Shown here: positions 43,883 to 55,465 of the stretch, piece by piece
How the letters are laid out: each line of letters starts with the position of its first letter
Position numbering within the stretch: the stretch's first letter is position 1
Assembly (NCBI GenBank): GCA_033675265.1
Contig: JAUJYZ010000373.1
Span: forward strand, 139,001 to 203,000
Length of the DNA: 64,000 nt
Origin: Actinostola sp. cb2023
Taxonomy: Eukaryota; Cnidaria; Anthozoa; Actiniaria; Actinostolidae
Direction of reading: 5' to 3'
The notes under the pieces: generated by a model
The model's input: the letters and a program-made list of their open reading frames with translations, nothing else
Database searches by the model: none
Told to the model about the DNA's origin: nothing
Position numbers and translations under genes: made by a program

Positions 43883-44784
43883 ATTAATAATATAGATGCA
43901 AAAATTACTCGATTTTGATTGGCTGAGAGCTTTGCTATTTATTCTAAACACTGTGCAAAAAAGTGTAACACAGTGCAAAAGAGTGTAACACAGTGCAAAT
44001 TACAAACAAAATTTCGCTTTTGATTGGCTAATAAACAATAGAAAATAATTTTAGCCAATCACATTGCAGTGGTTTCCATGGCAACAGAAAATTCACAGAA
44101 TTTCAAAAATTTCAAGATGGCGGATCTTTGCCGAAAAAGGGTTGAAAAACGCTACCAAAATCACTGAAAAATCAATTTTATGCAGTACAAAAGACAGAAA
44201 GAATGGAAAGAAGGACTCGCTGCCTGTTATTCTGGAGTTAACAAGCACCAAAAACAACATTTTCACCATTTTATAGACTCGACATGAAAGTTGACGGGGG
44301 AGCCTTCTCTAGAAAGGAAAGGAAAACTGAAAGCTACATGTACGTAATAAATGAAGAACTTTGTTGGCTCTTGTAAGCAAAAGGTACTTCAAACTTCTAC
44401 AAATTAATGAGTATTCAACTTTAGTTTGAGTGGTCAGGAAAGTAATCAAGGATATCCAGTGATTTACAGTAAGTTTGGTCGAATTTCTCTCTGAGTGCGT
44501 GAATGAACTCTCAATTAAAAACTGAGGTCTGAGGATCAAACTTTTGAGCTTTCGGGAATATGAAAATCAGAGTTTTGTACTCGTTTCAACTTTCTAAAAA
44601 CGATGAACAGCCTTTTTACTTATTACTGTTTGTTGCTACAATCATTATGTACTATATAGTTGTTGTGTTGTAGTGTCGATTAATTTGATGTCAAATAAAC
44701 GAGTACTTCGCTACGTGCATGCTTGTTTTCATGTGCCCTTTGCTGTCTAATTTTCGCTAAATTTTTGCATCTATATTATTAATA
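43883..44784. mobile_element. ~0.9-kb TIR element
   Basis: Inverted ends of ATTAATAATATAGATGCAAA (continuing AATT) bound 0.9 kb of non-coding sequence. The interior has a short direct repeat AGTGTAACACAGTGCAAA and a CAAGATGGCGGA segment. It is non-autonomous. Confidence 0.65.
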
Positions 44785-44786
44785 AG

Positions 44787-44944
44787 TAATCATACGGTTT
44801 CTCGTTCAATTTGGGATAATTCGCACTCGTGTGTTTTTCAAAGAGCTCAAATTGCACTCGACCTACGGTCTCGTGCAATTTGAACTCTTTGAAAAACACA
44901 CTCGTGCGAATTAATCCCAAATTGAACTCGAAACCGTATGATTA
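44787..44944. mobile_element. 158-bp palindromic MITE
   Basis: The inverted arms start TAATCATACGGTTTC and continue for most of the length through AATTCGCACTCGTG. It abuts the previous element directly. Confidence 0.8.
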
Positions 44945-45422
44945 CCTATACTAATAGCTATATAGTACATAGTGTAAATTTATATAGGTACGCACGGCTC
45001 TCAGGAAGAGCATTTTGTAATTAATGATGAGATTCCGTGTTGAAATAAAGATTATGTATAAGATGTACGTATGTAAACATTGCTCACTTCAAACAGTCTT
45101 ATACCCCAAAAAGATTGAAATGGTAAGTGAATAAGGTCTATTATTTATAAGAATGATTGTATTTAACCCTTGACATAGACATTAGTCTAATAGAGTTCTT
45201 TCGCATCCTTTGTTTTTCATAGTGGCTTTGTATTTCATAGGTTAATTTGCATATCGTGATAGAAATCAGACGCAAAACTATTTTCGGTTAGACAAATACA
45301 AAATCATCCTTCTAAACTGTTATTCATGCATTCTTAAAAAAAATAACATTCATTATGAGTAAGCTATGGTTTCATTTTTAGCTGGACCTTCTCATTATAT
45401 TCAGGACGAACTAAAGTGGAAA
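44945..45422. other. Unassigned AT-rich sequence
   Basis: No gene or repeat with clear borders was found. Confidence 0.4.
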
Positions 45423-45787
45423 TTAAGGGGGGATTAACATATTTATTTGGCCCGTTGCTAGGGAAACTTTGAAGGCTCATAAACCTCTTAAAGGGAACCC
45501 CGATTGTTAAAACAACTTGCCTTTGAAATGTTGGTAATATACCCTAGATTGAAAATTCGAAGAAATAAACTCCAAAATATTTTTAGTTATTTTTAAAATC
45601 GCGTGCGAGTAGGAGCCATTTTGTGCTTTGAATTTCGCGGGGGCCGCCATCTTGTAAGGTTCGCAATGCATTCTGGGTTGATGACGTTTCACGGTTGCAA
45701 GCGTTGAAGGCCTGGTTGTTTGTATACATACAATCCCTTGTAAACTAGAGAGGTCGATCGAGTCTGTACGCCGAAAGTTTGTTGAAA

Positions 45788-46882
45788 ATGGACCAAATAC
45801 AGCCATTCCAGTTCGAGCCAGAATACTCTACAGATGAGGAAGAATTCGACTCACCTGTATCATCGCAATCGAGCACCGAAACCACAGAACAAGTCGAAAG
45901 AGTCAGTCGATTAGGTGAGCGATCGTGGTGCCAATGTGGAGGCTGTGCTGCTATGCCAACAGAGAAAGAGTGTGTTTGCTGTAAGGAACTTCGCTTTCTA
46001 TTACCAGTTATTGAAGGTAAGCTTATATGTAACTTGTAGAATTATAATTTTAAAGTGATGTGATGATCTTTTATTATGTTGTTTTGAAACGAGCATTTTT
46101 GATCAACAAACCATTCAACCTTTACAAACCATTCAACCTCGACTTCGAGTAACTTGCTTCTTCTTTAATTCAATTCACTTCAATTCACAATTTTTAGCAA
46201 TATAAGCTTATATTCGCACAAAGCCTGCTAAGCATATTGTATGATATGAAGTGGACTCTGTCTCTTTACTGACCCAAAACTACTGCAATTGGATCTAATA
46301 GTAGTATATTTTTTTATAAAGATTTGCCATGTGTTACAAGTCACAGTAGTTTTGAGGCAGTATGCCTCAATCGAGATGTGCTTTGGACACCACTGGTAAG
46401 CCTCCATGACAGAGAAAGTGCTGGTCTACCAGACCGAAACAACGTCAGGAACAGGTGAGATGATTAATAATAATAATATTTATTATATAGCACTAAGTAT
46501 AGAATCAGTTAGATTACATAAACAATACAACTTATATTGATCAATTACTTTACAAATATAAGAAAAAATTCAGTTGAATCAGTAAATACTGTATATATGT
46601 TATTTTGATAACATATTATCTTATTTGTTTGCTTATGTTGTTGTTCATTTTGCCTTCAGGTCTTACAGATATGCTTCATATCGGCAGTTTACCTGGTGGA
46701 TTCATGGCTGGTTGGGGAAAAAGATCCACCGAGTAATTCCATCATGTGCAGTTTCAATGATTAGAAGTGTATTTCCAGAGGATGATGGTGTGTACGTTGG
46801 ATACAAAGAGGGAGATGATGATGATGAAGATGACATGGCAATTGAAGTTGAAGAAGCATGGAGAGACTTCCTTGATTTATGA
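45788..46882 (+). CDS. P2X7 intracellular (ballast-type) domain protein of Kolobok, three exons
   Basis: The exons are 45788-46016, 46322-46454 and 46660-46882, with matching phases and GT/AG borders (AAG|GTAAGC; CAG|GTGAGA). They give 194 residues with no break. After an acidic, Ser-rich N-terminus come a Cys cluster ([19 protein letters not shown]), [20 protein letters not shown], then [18 protein letters not shown] and [20 protein letters not shown]. This matches the zinc- and nucleotide-binding C-terminal domain of vertebrate P2X7 receptors, here without any channel part. An ATG three codons upstream (45779) is also possible. The end is Asp/Glu-rich. Its role in transposition is unknown. 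Confidence 0.85.
46470..46560 (-). mobile_element. Possible SINE-like remnant in intron 2
   Basis: The minus strand reads AGTGCTATATAATAAATATT followed by ATT repeats, similar to the tails at 35078 and 19117. It is short and uncertain. Confidence 0.35.
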
Positions 46883-47411
46883 GTTATATGTATGCTATGT
46901 AGAAGCTATATTATTATGTTATTGTATGTAAAAATGATTTTTTGTATAGATTGCAGACCAATTAATTAATAATCAGCTTTATTAAAAACATTCTGATTAG
47001 TATGAGAATGAGTGATGTTTGAAAATATGTACATATAATTAATTAGCAATAAATATCATCCCTTCACAAAGATTGTAACATTCATATTTGTAAATAATAA
47101 AATTATTATATATCAGTTAGCATGTGGTTTATTTACAGGTATTATTTGACCCACAAATGTCCAGGTTTATTGGAATCACTAATGTGAATGATCAAACAAT
47201 AATATACTGAATGAATCTGTTGATCAACTTCATCAAGAAAAAAAATATTAATTGTTACTTATTATTATTAGAGAACAAACACTAAAAGCATGCAATACTT
47301 TGCACTAGTGCTAAATAGCACTAATTAAACAATATATTAATTTAATAGCATAATTTAGCACTATTTATGTTGCACGCTTTCAGTGTTTGCATGTACTCTA
47401 TTATTGGTGAT
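46883..47411. other. 3' region between the convergent Kolobok genes
   Basis: This AT-rich sequence contains AATAAA-type signals on both strands (for example near 47047 and 47095). I see no further gene. Confidence 0.5.
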
Positions 47412-50017
47412 CTAATGAAAACGTGAATATTGCAGTCTTCTCAAAATAATTTTATCCCTTGATGGTCTTTCTTGGGGAGGCATGATGTGAGTTCTGTCCT
47501 TCTTTACTACTTCTGGGTAGTCCTGGCTATCAGCAAGAGTTAGAACATCTGCCACCATCTCCCTCATGTAGTCGTAGTTTTTTTGTTTTCAAGTACTGGG
47601 CGTGCTCTAAATCCCTTGTGGACTTTACTCCATGATATTCTGTCTGTATCGTGGCTCACCTTGGGACTCTCCATCTTGATAGACTGCCTGATAATATTCA
47701 ATAAGATATGTATTAAATTAAGTAATGTTCAACACTCATGACCTTTTAATTATTATATTGTGGGGATGGGAATATCATTTGATACAAAACATATACAGGA
47801 AATTATGAAAATAATATTACACAACATTGAATATATAATTTATTTAGAAAAAACCTTACCTGTTGTCTATTAGCATTCTTGTTGTGGTCCAGTGAAGCAA
47901 GCATGGTTCCATAGGTCATCACTTCATGTGAAAAATGGGTCAGCTTGGGCAAATATTTGAGGTACATTGAGTGATATACCTCTAATGATGTTGTGTGAAC
48001 ACATTTGGTTAAATGAGCTATGTCCTTTATCAACAGTTTGTCCTTGACTATGGCAACCAATGCTTTATGAGGTGGGGAACCAGGTTCAAGCCAAATCTTC
48101 TTGCGTTCTTGTCGTGCATCTAGGGGTTCATGCGCACACTTGTGGTAGTGCCTGTTTCCAGGCCAGTCGTGTCTGTTGACCACATGGTGAATAGTTGATA
48201 TCCACTTTTCCCTTAGCACTTCAGCATCACTGTCACATGTCATGGCACTCCACCACAGATGGTTAACAATAGATGGTATCCAATTTGCCAAGCTTTCGCA
48301 GTCTTTCCTCTTAGCTGCCAATCCAAGTTTCTTAGAAACTGATTTCACCAAATGCCATGGATCAAACTGGTGGTCTTTGTTGACATGATTTACCCTCATC
48401 TCCTTTCTGATTTGAGGAGGCCTATCGGTAGATATGATTGATGGCTCAACTCCATTAGCTTCAACATTTTGTAGTGCTTCCCGAAAACCTTTGATTTCCA
48501 TGACGTTTGCACTTGTCACCTGAGAGACACTTATGACTTTAAAGTCCACCACTTTCTGGCTCTCTACATCTAACAGTGTATATGTACAGTACTTGGCACA
48601 ATGACCAGGAGAGTCACATCGTCCATCACCAGCTAGAGCAATACCAACATCTCTGGACTTTAGGTCTTCAAACACAGTACTTTGTTCTTGCTCCCAAGTA
48701 TTCTTGACAACTGGAAAGACATACTTCTTTCTCAGATTGGTATAAGTGTCTTCACTTATTGTTTTGAGGTTAGCGTTGGCTGAAAAACGCTCAAATTTAG
48801 CAAAGTGAATGCCACTGAAGAATATTGCAGCAGACAGGAGTAGGTTACCTGCTCCTTTGGTACCAGCAAGGGAAGGTTGGGACTGCCATCTATAACTGCA
48901 GCCATTGATACTATTCATTCCAAGAGTCAACTGGGAGCCTTCATTTTTTACTTCATTCATGTCCTCTTGAATAATAGGTGAGCCACACTTCGCACAGAAA
49001 TGAAGAAGTTCTCTCAATTGTTCCTCAAAAACAAGAAAAACTCTTTGCTTGCTGAGGCTTACACAATGATTTTCTCTTTCATCTACATGTGTTGAGTCAA
49101 TGGTGCTTTGAGAACTACACGTAGCCTCATTCTCAGACATATGGTACTCTGTACTCTGACTTGACTCTGAAGATTGTGTTAATGGTAAAATAATCTCCAT
49201 GGCTGCTTCTTGGTCAATATAAATGTTGTCACTATCAATAACAGTGTCTGTTGGTTGGTCATCGTTACTACCAGAGAAGAGCTCAAACTATGAGTCATGA
49301 GTCATACTCCTCATCATTTTCACTATCATTCTCTTCAGACTGTTCATCTACACGTAGGTGTTTCATGGATTCTTCGCCTCTAACTGAATACATGTGATCC
49401 AGTTAAACAATTTCAGATACATCCTGTGGGAACTGTACTCCAGCATCACATGATTTGGTCACAAGTTCTTCCAAGTTGCAAGCTTCAAGACATACAAGGT
49501 CTGTCTGAGTCCCAATGTCACGAAACTTTGGGATTAACTCAGATGGTTCTAGCACAGTCAGATGTTCGACAGATTCTTCTTCTTGAACTAGATGTTGATC
49601 TTCGATGTTTAATGAATCTGAAGGTTCAGGGATAGGTGTTGGATCGTCAGATTTGGTGGACAAAGCAACAACAAGAGTGTCTCGTCTCTGGCGTCGTTCG
49701 GCACGCTTTTCGCTCGATCGTCGTAGACACTTCACTGGTTTATGAGTGAATATTGTCGGCGAAGCATCTTCCTTTAGCTTTCTCTTCCACCTACAAGTTC
49801 CATTGAGCTCTCTCTGCTGATTTGTAGTCAAATCAAAGGCTTCTTCGCTAAAGTGCTGTGAACATAATCGTGGATCTTTTGGCAGCCTTGTCCGTCCAAC
49901 AACTTGTTCCCACTGCCGTCTTCTTACTTCGTCTTTCGGGAAACTGTGGAGACTTACAGTTGAATCCTTGTTTCCTTTTGATTGGAAATTACAGTTGAAT
50001 GCTACACAATGAGGCAT
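47412..50017 (-). pseudogene. Kolobok THAP-domain transposase
   Basis: The N-terminal THAP zinc finger (50017 down) shows the C2CH set: MPHCVAFNC, PKDPRLCSQHF and the W-P-like helix (RRRQWEQVVGRTRLP). It binds the TIRs. The core frame (49200-47860) has IALAGDGRCDSPGHCAKYCT, IISTDRPPQIRK and QFDPWHLVKSVSKKL, the Kolobok DDE-type core. A donor (CAG|GTAAGG at 47860) joins to an exon at 47685-47412. Three breaks are visible: an in-frame TAA near 49403, a scrambled stretch with a GACTCAT duplication near 49290, and one missing base in a seven-A run near 47580. The rest is full length. Confidence 0.88.
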
Positions 50018-50346
50018 TGAGCCTCTGAAGTAAAACGATGTCTTGATATTTATATACTTTAGAGAGTTAAAACGATCGAACTAGTGTATCTGTGTAGTGA
50101 AACTATGTATACAAACAACCAGGCCTTCAACGCTTGCAACCGTGAAACGTCATCAACCCAGAATACATCGCAAACCTTACAAGATGGCGGCCCCCGCGAA
50201 ATTCAAAGCTCAAAATGGCTCCTACTCGCACGCGATTTTAAAAATAACTAAAAATATTTTGGAGTTTATTTCTTCGAATTTTCAATCCAGGGTATATTAC
50301 CAACATTTTAAAGGCAAGTTGTTTTAACAATCGGGGTTCCCTTTAA

Positions 50347-50930
50347 ATTCAATACATAAGGCATGAAACTTTTGGAATGTGTTAGTTGAGGGTAGAAGTT
50401 CGACATGTGATCGTCATCAGGTACGTCATTATGACGTCATCACATCGTAACAAAACGCCGTTTATAATAGGGTTTTGAAGAGTTAGAAATATTTTGGTGT
50501 AATCTGAAAATTTATATCAAGGTGCAAAAGACTGAGCATGCGTTTTGCGTTTCAATGAAAATTGATTTTTTTATGGCAGTTTCTTTGCATTTTTAACGAC
50601 ATTTTTGTCCATAGCTTTTCCATTTTTTCTTTGTTTTTAAAATCCGTTTTTGTGACTCGGGCTACCTGTGGTCGTTACAATTTTCGTTCGCAAGACAAAC
50701 ACATGACAATTTAGGTGTGTTAGAAAAATGTCTTTTCTGCACTTTCTTTTGGTTCAAGGTACATAAAAATGTACCCAGAAAGGAAGATCGATATTTACTT
50801 GTCATTTGTGTGTTTTTCTCATGTTTTGAAGCATTTTAATGCATCTCAAATTAATTTGTGCAAAGTCTTTCGATACGGCAAAGTTTTTCAGTCGTGTTTT
50901 CAAGGTGTTTTCACCGATCTTCGACGTACT
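50347..50930. other. Remnant of the outer element
   Basis: Non-coding. Contains TACGTCATTATGACGTCATC, a CRE-like palindrome, near 50415-50440. Confidence 0.4.
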
Positions 50931-52615
50931 GTACGGGACCGCAAATGAACCCAGGCCCGCAAATGAACCCAGGCCCGCAAATGATCCCAAGACTGGATCC
51001 CAAATGATCCCAGGCCCGCAAATGATCCCAAGACTGGATCGCAAATGAACCCAGGCCCGCAAATGAACCCAGAGAGGACCGCAAGTGATCCCAGAGATAA
51101 AATCAGAAATCTGGAACGGAAACAAAATGGTTTTTCACACAGAGAAGTCCTGAAATGGAGTTTTCAAAGGAAACAGTGGAATGCTACAGGTCTACTCGGA
51201 TGACATGGAATGTTGTGAAAAGTGCTTGTATGAAATGAATTATGAGTTTAATTGAGCCATATGTGCAAATTTATCCAATTTCCTTAAGCTTGGTAACGAC
51301 TAAGCATGATCAAATTTATTATTTCACTCCGCGTTCGCTGCGCTCACTCGTGAGATATCTAGTTGAACACTCGGAAGATAAATTCGTATCTCCGCGCGTC
51401 CATGTATTATTCTCTAAATAATATTACTTTCTCATAATTATTACTAATTATAAATAATACTGAGGACACGTTTGTTGCTTTAAATGGCATAAATAAACAA
51501 ATAAATCGTTTCAATTGACACTACCCTGAAGTGGCTTTTCAGTGTCAGTTTTACTGAAGCATTTGCTTCCTTTCGTTAAAGTTCTTATAGTTATCTCGAC
51601 GAAATTATGTTGGATCAATCGGCCTTTGCCGTAATTTTTGATATTAATCTAATCACGAAATTACAAAATACCGCATATTTTCTCCCCTAAACTGACACCC
51701 GGGCCTTTGGATGATATGACCTGCAAGGTAGTGAAAAACAATGAATAAAAAAAAAAAAAACGCGAATCATTAGTAAAACTAATTAAACTCAGCAGGCCGA
51801 TGCAAATGTCTAAAGTTTGTACTGATCAGCGGTGCCAGGTTTAATCGAGAAAGGTAGATATGAAATAAAGTGCCTAATCATGAAGATGAAGTTTCTGTTA
51901 AAATAAATGAATGATGACGCTGAGAAATGCCAATTTGAGGCAAACTGAGAAACAGTTTATATTTATTAAAATGTTTTTACCCTGGTTAATTACGGAATAA
52001 AGTTCAGTTCAGGGTCAGACTCGTTGACAACTTTGTGTGATTGAGTTTGAATTGGTAGTTCACTGACGTTTCTGTAGATATTAGCCTATTTTAGCTGGTA
52101 TTTCGCGACATATATTTGCTATTCATCACCTCCAAGCAAAACAAGATGGCTTCGCGTTGCGCGAGCGTGTCTCTTTCTTAATTCTTGAAAATAAATTGTA
52201 TATATATTTGGCTGGCTATTCACATGTGTGGCATACTATAAAAGACTCGCGGCTCGGGAAATATCCACCACTACTAACCGACGCTGTTAATTATTTGAGA
52301 ACAAATTTTATTGAATGAGACTGCCAAATGCTTTTCTAAAAAATGACTATTGTTCTTCTACAAAACAGGGATATTTTTATTTTCAAAGGCGTTAATATGA
52401 GAAAAAGTGTGAAATCCCATTTTGTTCCGTTCCAGATTTCTGATTTTATCTCTGGGATCACTTGCGGTCCTCTCTGGGTTCATTTGCGGGCCTGGGTTCA
52501 TTTGCGATCCAGTCTTGGGATCATTTGCGGGCCTGGGATCATTTGGGATCCAGTCTTGGGATCATTTGCGGGCCTGGGTTCATTTGCGGGCCTGGGTTCA
52601 TTTGCGGTCCCGTAC
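50931..52615. mobile_element. GTAC-ended TIR element B, 1.69 kb, with subterminal minisatellites
   Basis: The ends are GTACGGGACCGCAAATGAACC and its inverse. The ~205-bp TIRs consist of about eight imperfect 18-20-bp units sharing CGCAAATGAACCC or CGCAAATGATCCC. Flanks show a 5-bp repeat (GTACT at 50926-50930; 52617-52621). The design matches element A at 38294-41052, but the interior is unrelated and has no microsatellite, gene or transposase. Confidence 0.8.
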
Positions 52616-53400
52616 AGTACTTCATCTACTGTTTGACATGTTTCATTTTGACAGGCAGAGTCTAGAACAACAACCTGTTGAGTAAGGTAGGTAATCTTTG
52701 ATTGTTTTTTTATTGATTTATCGGCGTTTTTTACTCTTAGGTTGAAGTTTTTGTGACGACAAGTCGGCTTGTTTTACTTCAGTTCAATAATCTCTGTTGA
52801 GTGTTGTTGCTTTTGAACGACTCTTCAAGTGGAATTACCGCTTGCTTGCTTTGACTTCTTTGACTTTAAACTACTGCAGTCTATCATATGTCGAATATTT
52901 ATTCATTGAACAAACTTAAAATTAAAAGAATAACGTTCAATAAAATATATAACTTGTAATTTTTGAAGTGAAACTCGTGTATGTCTTGCGGGAAAACACT
53001 GGGCGCTTGCTCGATGAAATATCTTCTCATTCAAGCTCTGCATAGCAACGAATTACCATGGCAACGAAATATGTTAATCCCCCCTTAAAATTAAGTGCTT
53101 TTGTCAGCATTGAAATTAATTTTAAAGCTTTCTTTGTATGAATCCATTTTGTCACTGAATACCGCACGCATATCTACCTCTCCAACGCATTACAGTAAAA
53201 CATTGGAGTACTATTTATGCAGTAAACGGCTCAATGAGACAAATCGTGGATGGAATGTGGCAAAAAGTAAAACCCATCGGCTATTCAAAATATACTTGTC
53301 ATTATTGTGTACTCATTTGGAGATTAACGCCACACGTAGGTAGTTTCATACTCAGACCAGATTACTGTGCTGTTCTAACAAAGTGCAAGTGAAATCGTGT
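52616..53400. other. Unassigned sequence across the outer element end
   Basis: Nothing coding was recognised. The outer TTAA end lies at 53084-53088. Confidence 0.4.
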
Positions 53401-53404
53401 CTTC

Positions 53405-54025
53405 AGCCGGCTTTCGAACTCGCACAACCTGGAATTGCTTAAATTGGCGTCCTGGAATCAGCAGAGAAACTTGGTCCGCATGAGTATTACAGAGTATTAC
53501 AGAGTATTGATCTCTGTGAGTATTACAGTTTACTGTGATCTCCAGGTGCTTCCTTGGGAATCTAATTCAGCCGGCTTTCGAACTCGCACAACCTGGAATT
53601 GCTTAAATTGGCGTCCTGGAAGCAGCAAAGAAAATTGGCCCGCAAGAGCTGTATCTCTGTGAGTATTACAGTTTACTGTGATCTCCAGGTGCTTCCTTGG
53701 GAATCTAATTCAGCCGGCTTTCGAACATTCGAACTCGCACGATCGACCTGGAATTGCTTAATTTGGCGTCCTGGAAGCAGCAGAGAAACTTGGCCCGCAA
53801 GAGCTGTATCTCTGTGAGTATTACAGTTTACTGTGATCTCCAGGTGCTTCCTTGGGAATCTAATTCAGCCGGCTTTCGAATGAATGAATTGCTTAATTTG
53901 GCGTCCTGGAAGCAGCAGATAAACTTGGCCCGCAAGAGCTGTATCTCTGTGAGTATTACAGTTTATTGTGATCTCCAGGTGCTTCCTTGGGAATCTAATT
54001 CAGCCGGCTTTCGAATATTCGAACT
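53405..54025. repeat. ~155-bp tandem satellite, about four copies
   Basis: The phrase AATTGCTTAAATTGGCGTCC, or a close variant, recurs at about 53434, 53598, 53753 and 53887, followed each time by GAGTATTACAGTTTACTGTG and CAGCCGGCTTTCGAA. Copy lengths are ~164, 155 and 134 bp. The open frames across it are repeat-driven. Confidence 0.88.
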
Positions 54026-54179
54026 CGCACGACTCAGTCGCAGAACATCGGCAGGGTGCCACGAATTCAGCAGACCACTAAGTTCGTCATGTAGAACAAG
54101 AAGACTTGGATGTGGTTCCACTATACCCTGCAGAATATCTATTTATGGCCGTGATCTTAGTATTGCATGTTGTCAAATC

Positions 54180-55182
54180 CCTATACACATTGTTATTAGG
54201 GCGTTCTTCCCACTTAATCGTGGTAGGCGGGAAGAAGTGTGGCCACAATCAGCTGAAGATCCAGCCCAGTTTTTGGCATGTTACCGGAGAGACACCCCAT
54301 CAGTCTAAGTTATGTTGTGAACCGTATCGCAGGTGATGTTCAGAGGTTTGTTCAGAGGTTTGTTCGTTCGTAAAAGGTACCCAAGACCAAGGATTATGGA
54401 AACCAGGCCATATGCTTTAACCATAATGGATCGCGTATTGATGCTTTTCATATGGCTTAGGTCATATTTCACCAATTTAGACATCTTGAAATGGTATTTG
54501 GAGTTAGTGAAGCTACTGCTGCTGAAAACGTGCACACTATATTTTTCTCATAACTATTTTCCATTATGAGAGACGCTACATTGTTTGGCATCCCCATCCC
54601 CAAGTGTGGAACAACATGCGAGGTACCATCCCCTGAGTTTCCTGATGTTGTGGGAATGATTGATGCTACCCCAATTCGTATTTTATAGGCCCCAAGGAAA
54701 CATACAGCGCATATACTACAGGAGAGACTGTGGTTTCAATTTTATTCACTGGCAGGTCATTAGCGATTGTAACGGGATGTTCACATATGGTCAAGCAGGA
54801 TTTATGGGTCACTTAACTGATTCTGCAAGCTTACACATGATGCCACACAAATGGGATACAACCGCCCTCTCTCTCACTCCCAAGAAACAGTTATGTAATG
54901 TTATGTAATGGCTGATAGTGGATACCCAGTCGGCTATCCACTTCTTGTTCCATTTTCAAGGCGTGGCGGCCGGAGGCTTAATGCAGTTATGCAAATATAC
55001 AATCGGTTACTGTCTCGTTACCGAGTGCGTGTTGAACATAGAATTCATGATCTCAAAATTTATTGCTGTATGTCAATTCGTTTTAGGCATAGACGCTGGA
55101 GGGTGTGTGCTGTTGCTAACCTGGTCATGGCGCTCACAAACAGAAGACGTCGCATAATTTATCAGCTCAGATACATGTAACA
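54180..55182 (+). pseudogene. PIF/Harbinger-type transposase pseudogene
   Basis: Pieces in changing frames read in order. First comes a helical N-terminal part (VLMLFIWLRSYFTNLDI). Next is the first catalytic region (DVVGMIDATPIRI, then YRRDCGFNFIHWQVISD). The second Asp region follows (MADSGYPVGYPLLVPF), and the last has the Glu (YRVRVEHRIHDLKIY). This is the D-D-E order of HARBI1-like nucleases. At least three frame changes and one stop occur. The gene ends at about 55182. No TIRs were found around it. Confidence 0.75.
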
Positions 55183-55374
55183 CAGTACTAATTGCAATCG
55201 TTTATATATTTTTTTATTTCAACAAAACATATAGTGAGCTAGTTGCATGTTTTCTTCATAAAGGAAAAACTAGGTGATCAAACTAAACATTATGACAGCC
55301 GCACTGTAGTCCACCAGGGAGTACCAAAGCATATATACTCATTTGCCATTATTCAATTTAATTTTCTTTCAATT

Positions 55375-55465
55375 TCCAGCTCAGAGCATTCCCACACCCT
55401 CTCGTTACGAATAGCGGTTTGGTAGCACTTGTCACAGAGGCCATTTTTACCTGGGCTTTCCATGT
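55375..55465 (-). pseudogene. Cys-containing fragment of unknown family
   Basis: The minus strand reads GLCDKCYQTAIRNERVWECS, a possible zinc-binding motif. It has no start or end. It could be a piece of the second protein of the neighbouring Harbinger-type element. Confidence 0.25.

Larger units (their letters stand above)
45492..50342. mobile_element. Kolobok DNA transposon, complete, 4.85 kb
   Basis: The ends are AGGGAACCCCGATTGTT and its inverse, with TTAA on both sides (45488-45491, 50343-50346), the Kolobok target. The TIRs are 239 bp each (45492-45730, 50104-50342) and highly similar. It carries two convergent genes: a three-exon gene for a P2X7-type C-terminal domain protein (plus) and a THAP transposase (minus). 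Each gene starts within ~100 bp of a TIR, so the TIRs are probably the promoters. Confidence 0.92.
45427..53084. mobile_element. Outer TTAA-flanked element containing Kolobok and element B
   Basis: The ends are GGGGGGATTAACATATTT and its inverse, with TTAA outside each (45423-45426, 53085-53088). A weaker shared CGTTGC(T/C)A(G/T)GG segment lies ~15 bp inside. Once the Kolobok and element B are removed, ~1.1 kb of non-coding sequence remains, so it was probably a non-autonomous TTAA-targeting element of Kolobok or piggyBac type. Confidence 0.6.

Noticed and set aside
45788..46882. Host P2X purinoreceptor gene
   Set aside because: No channel domain or membrane segment is present, and the gene lies wholly between the TIRs of a complete Kolobok.
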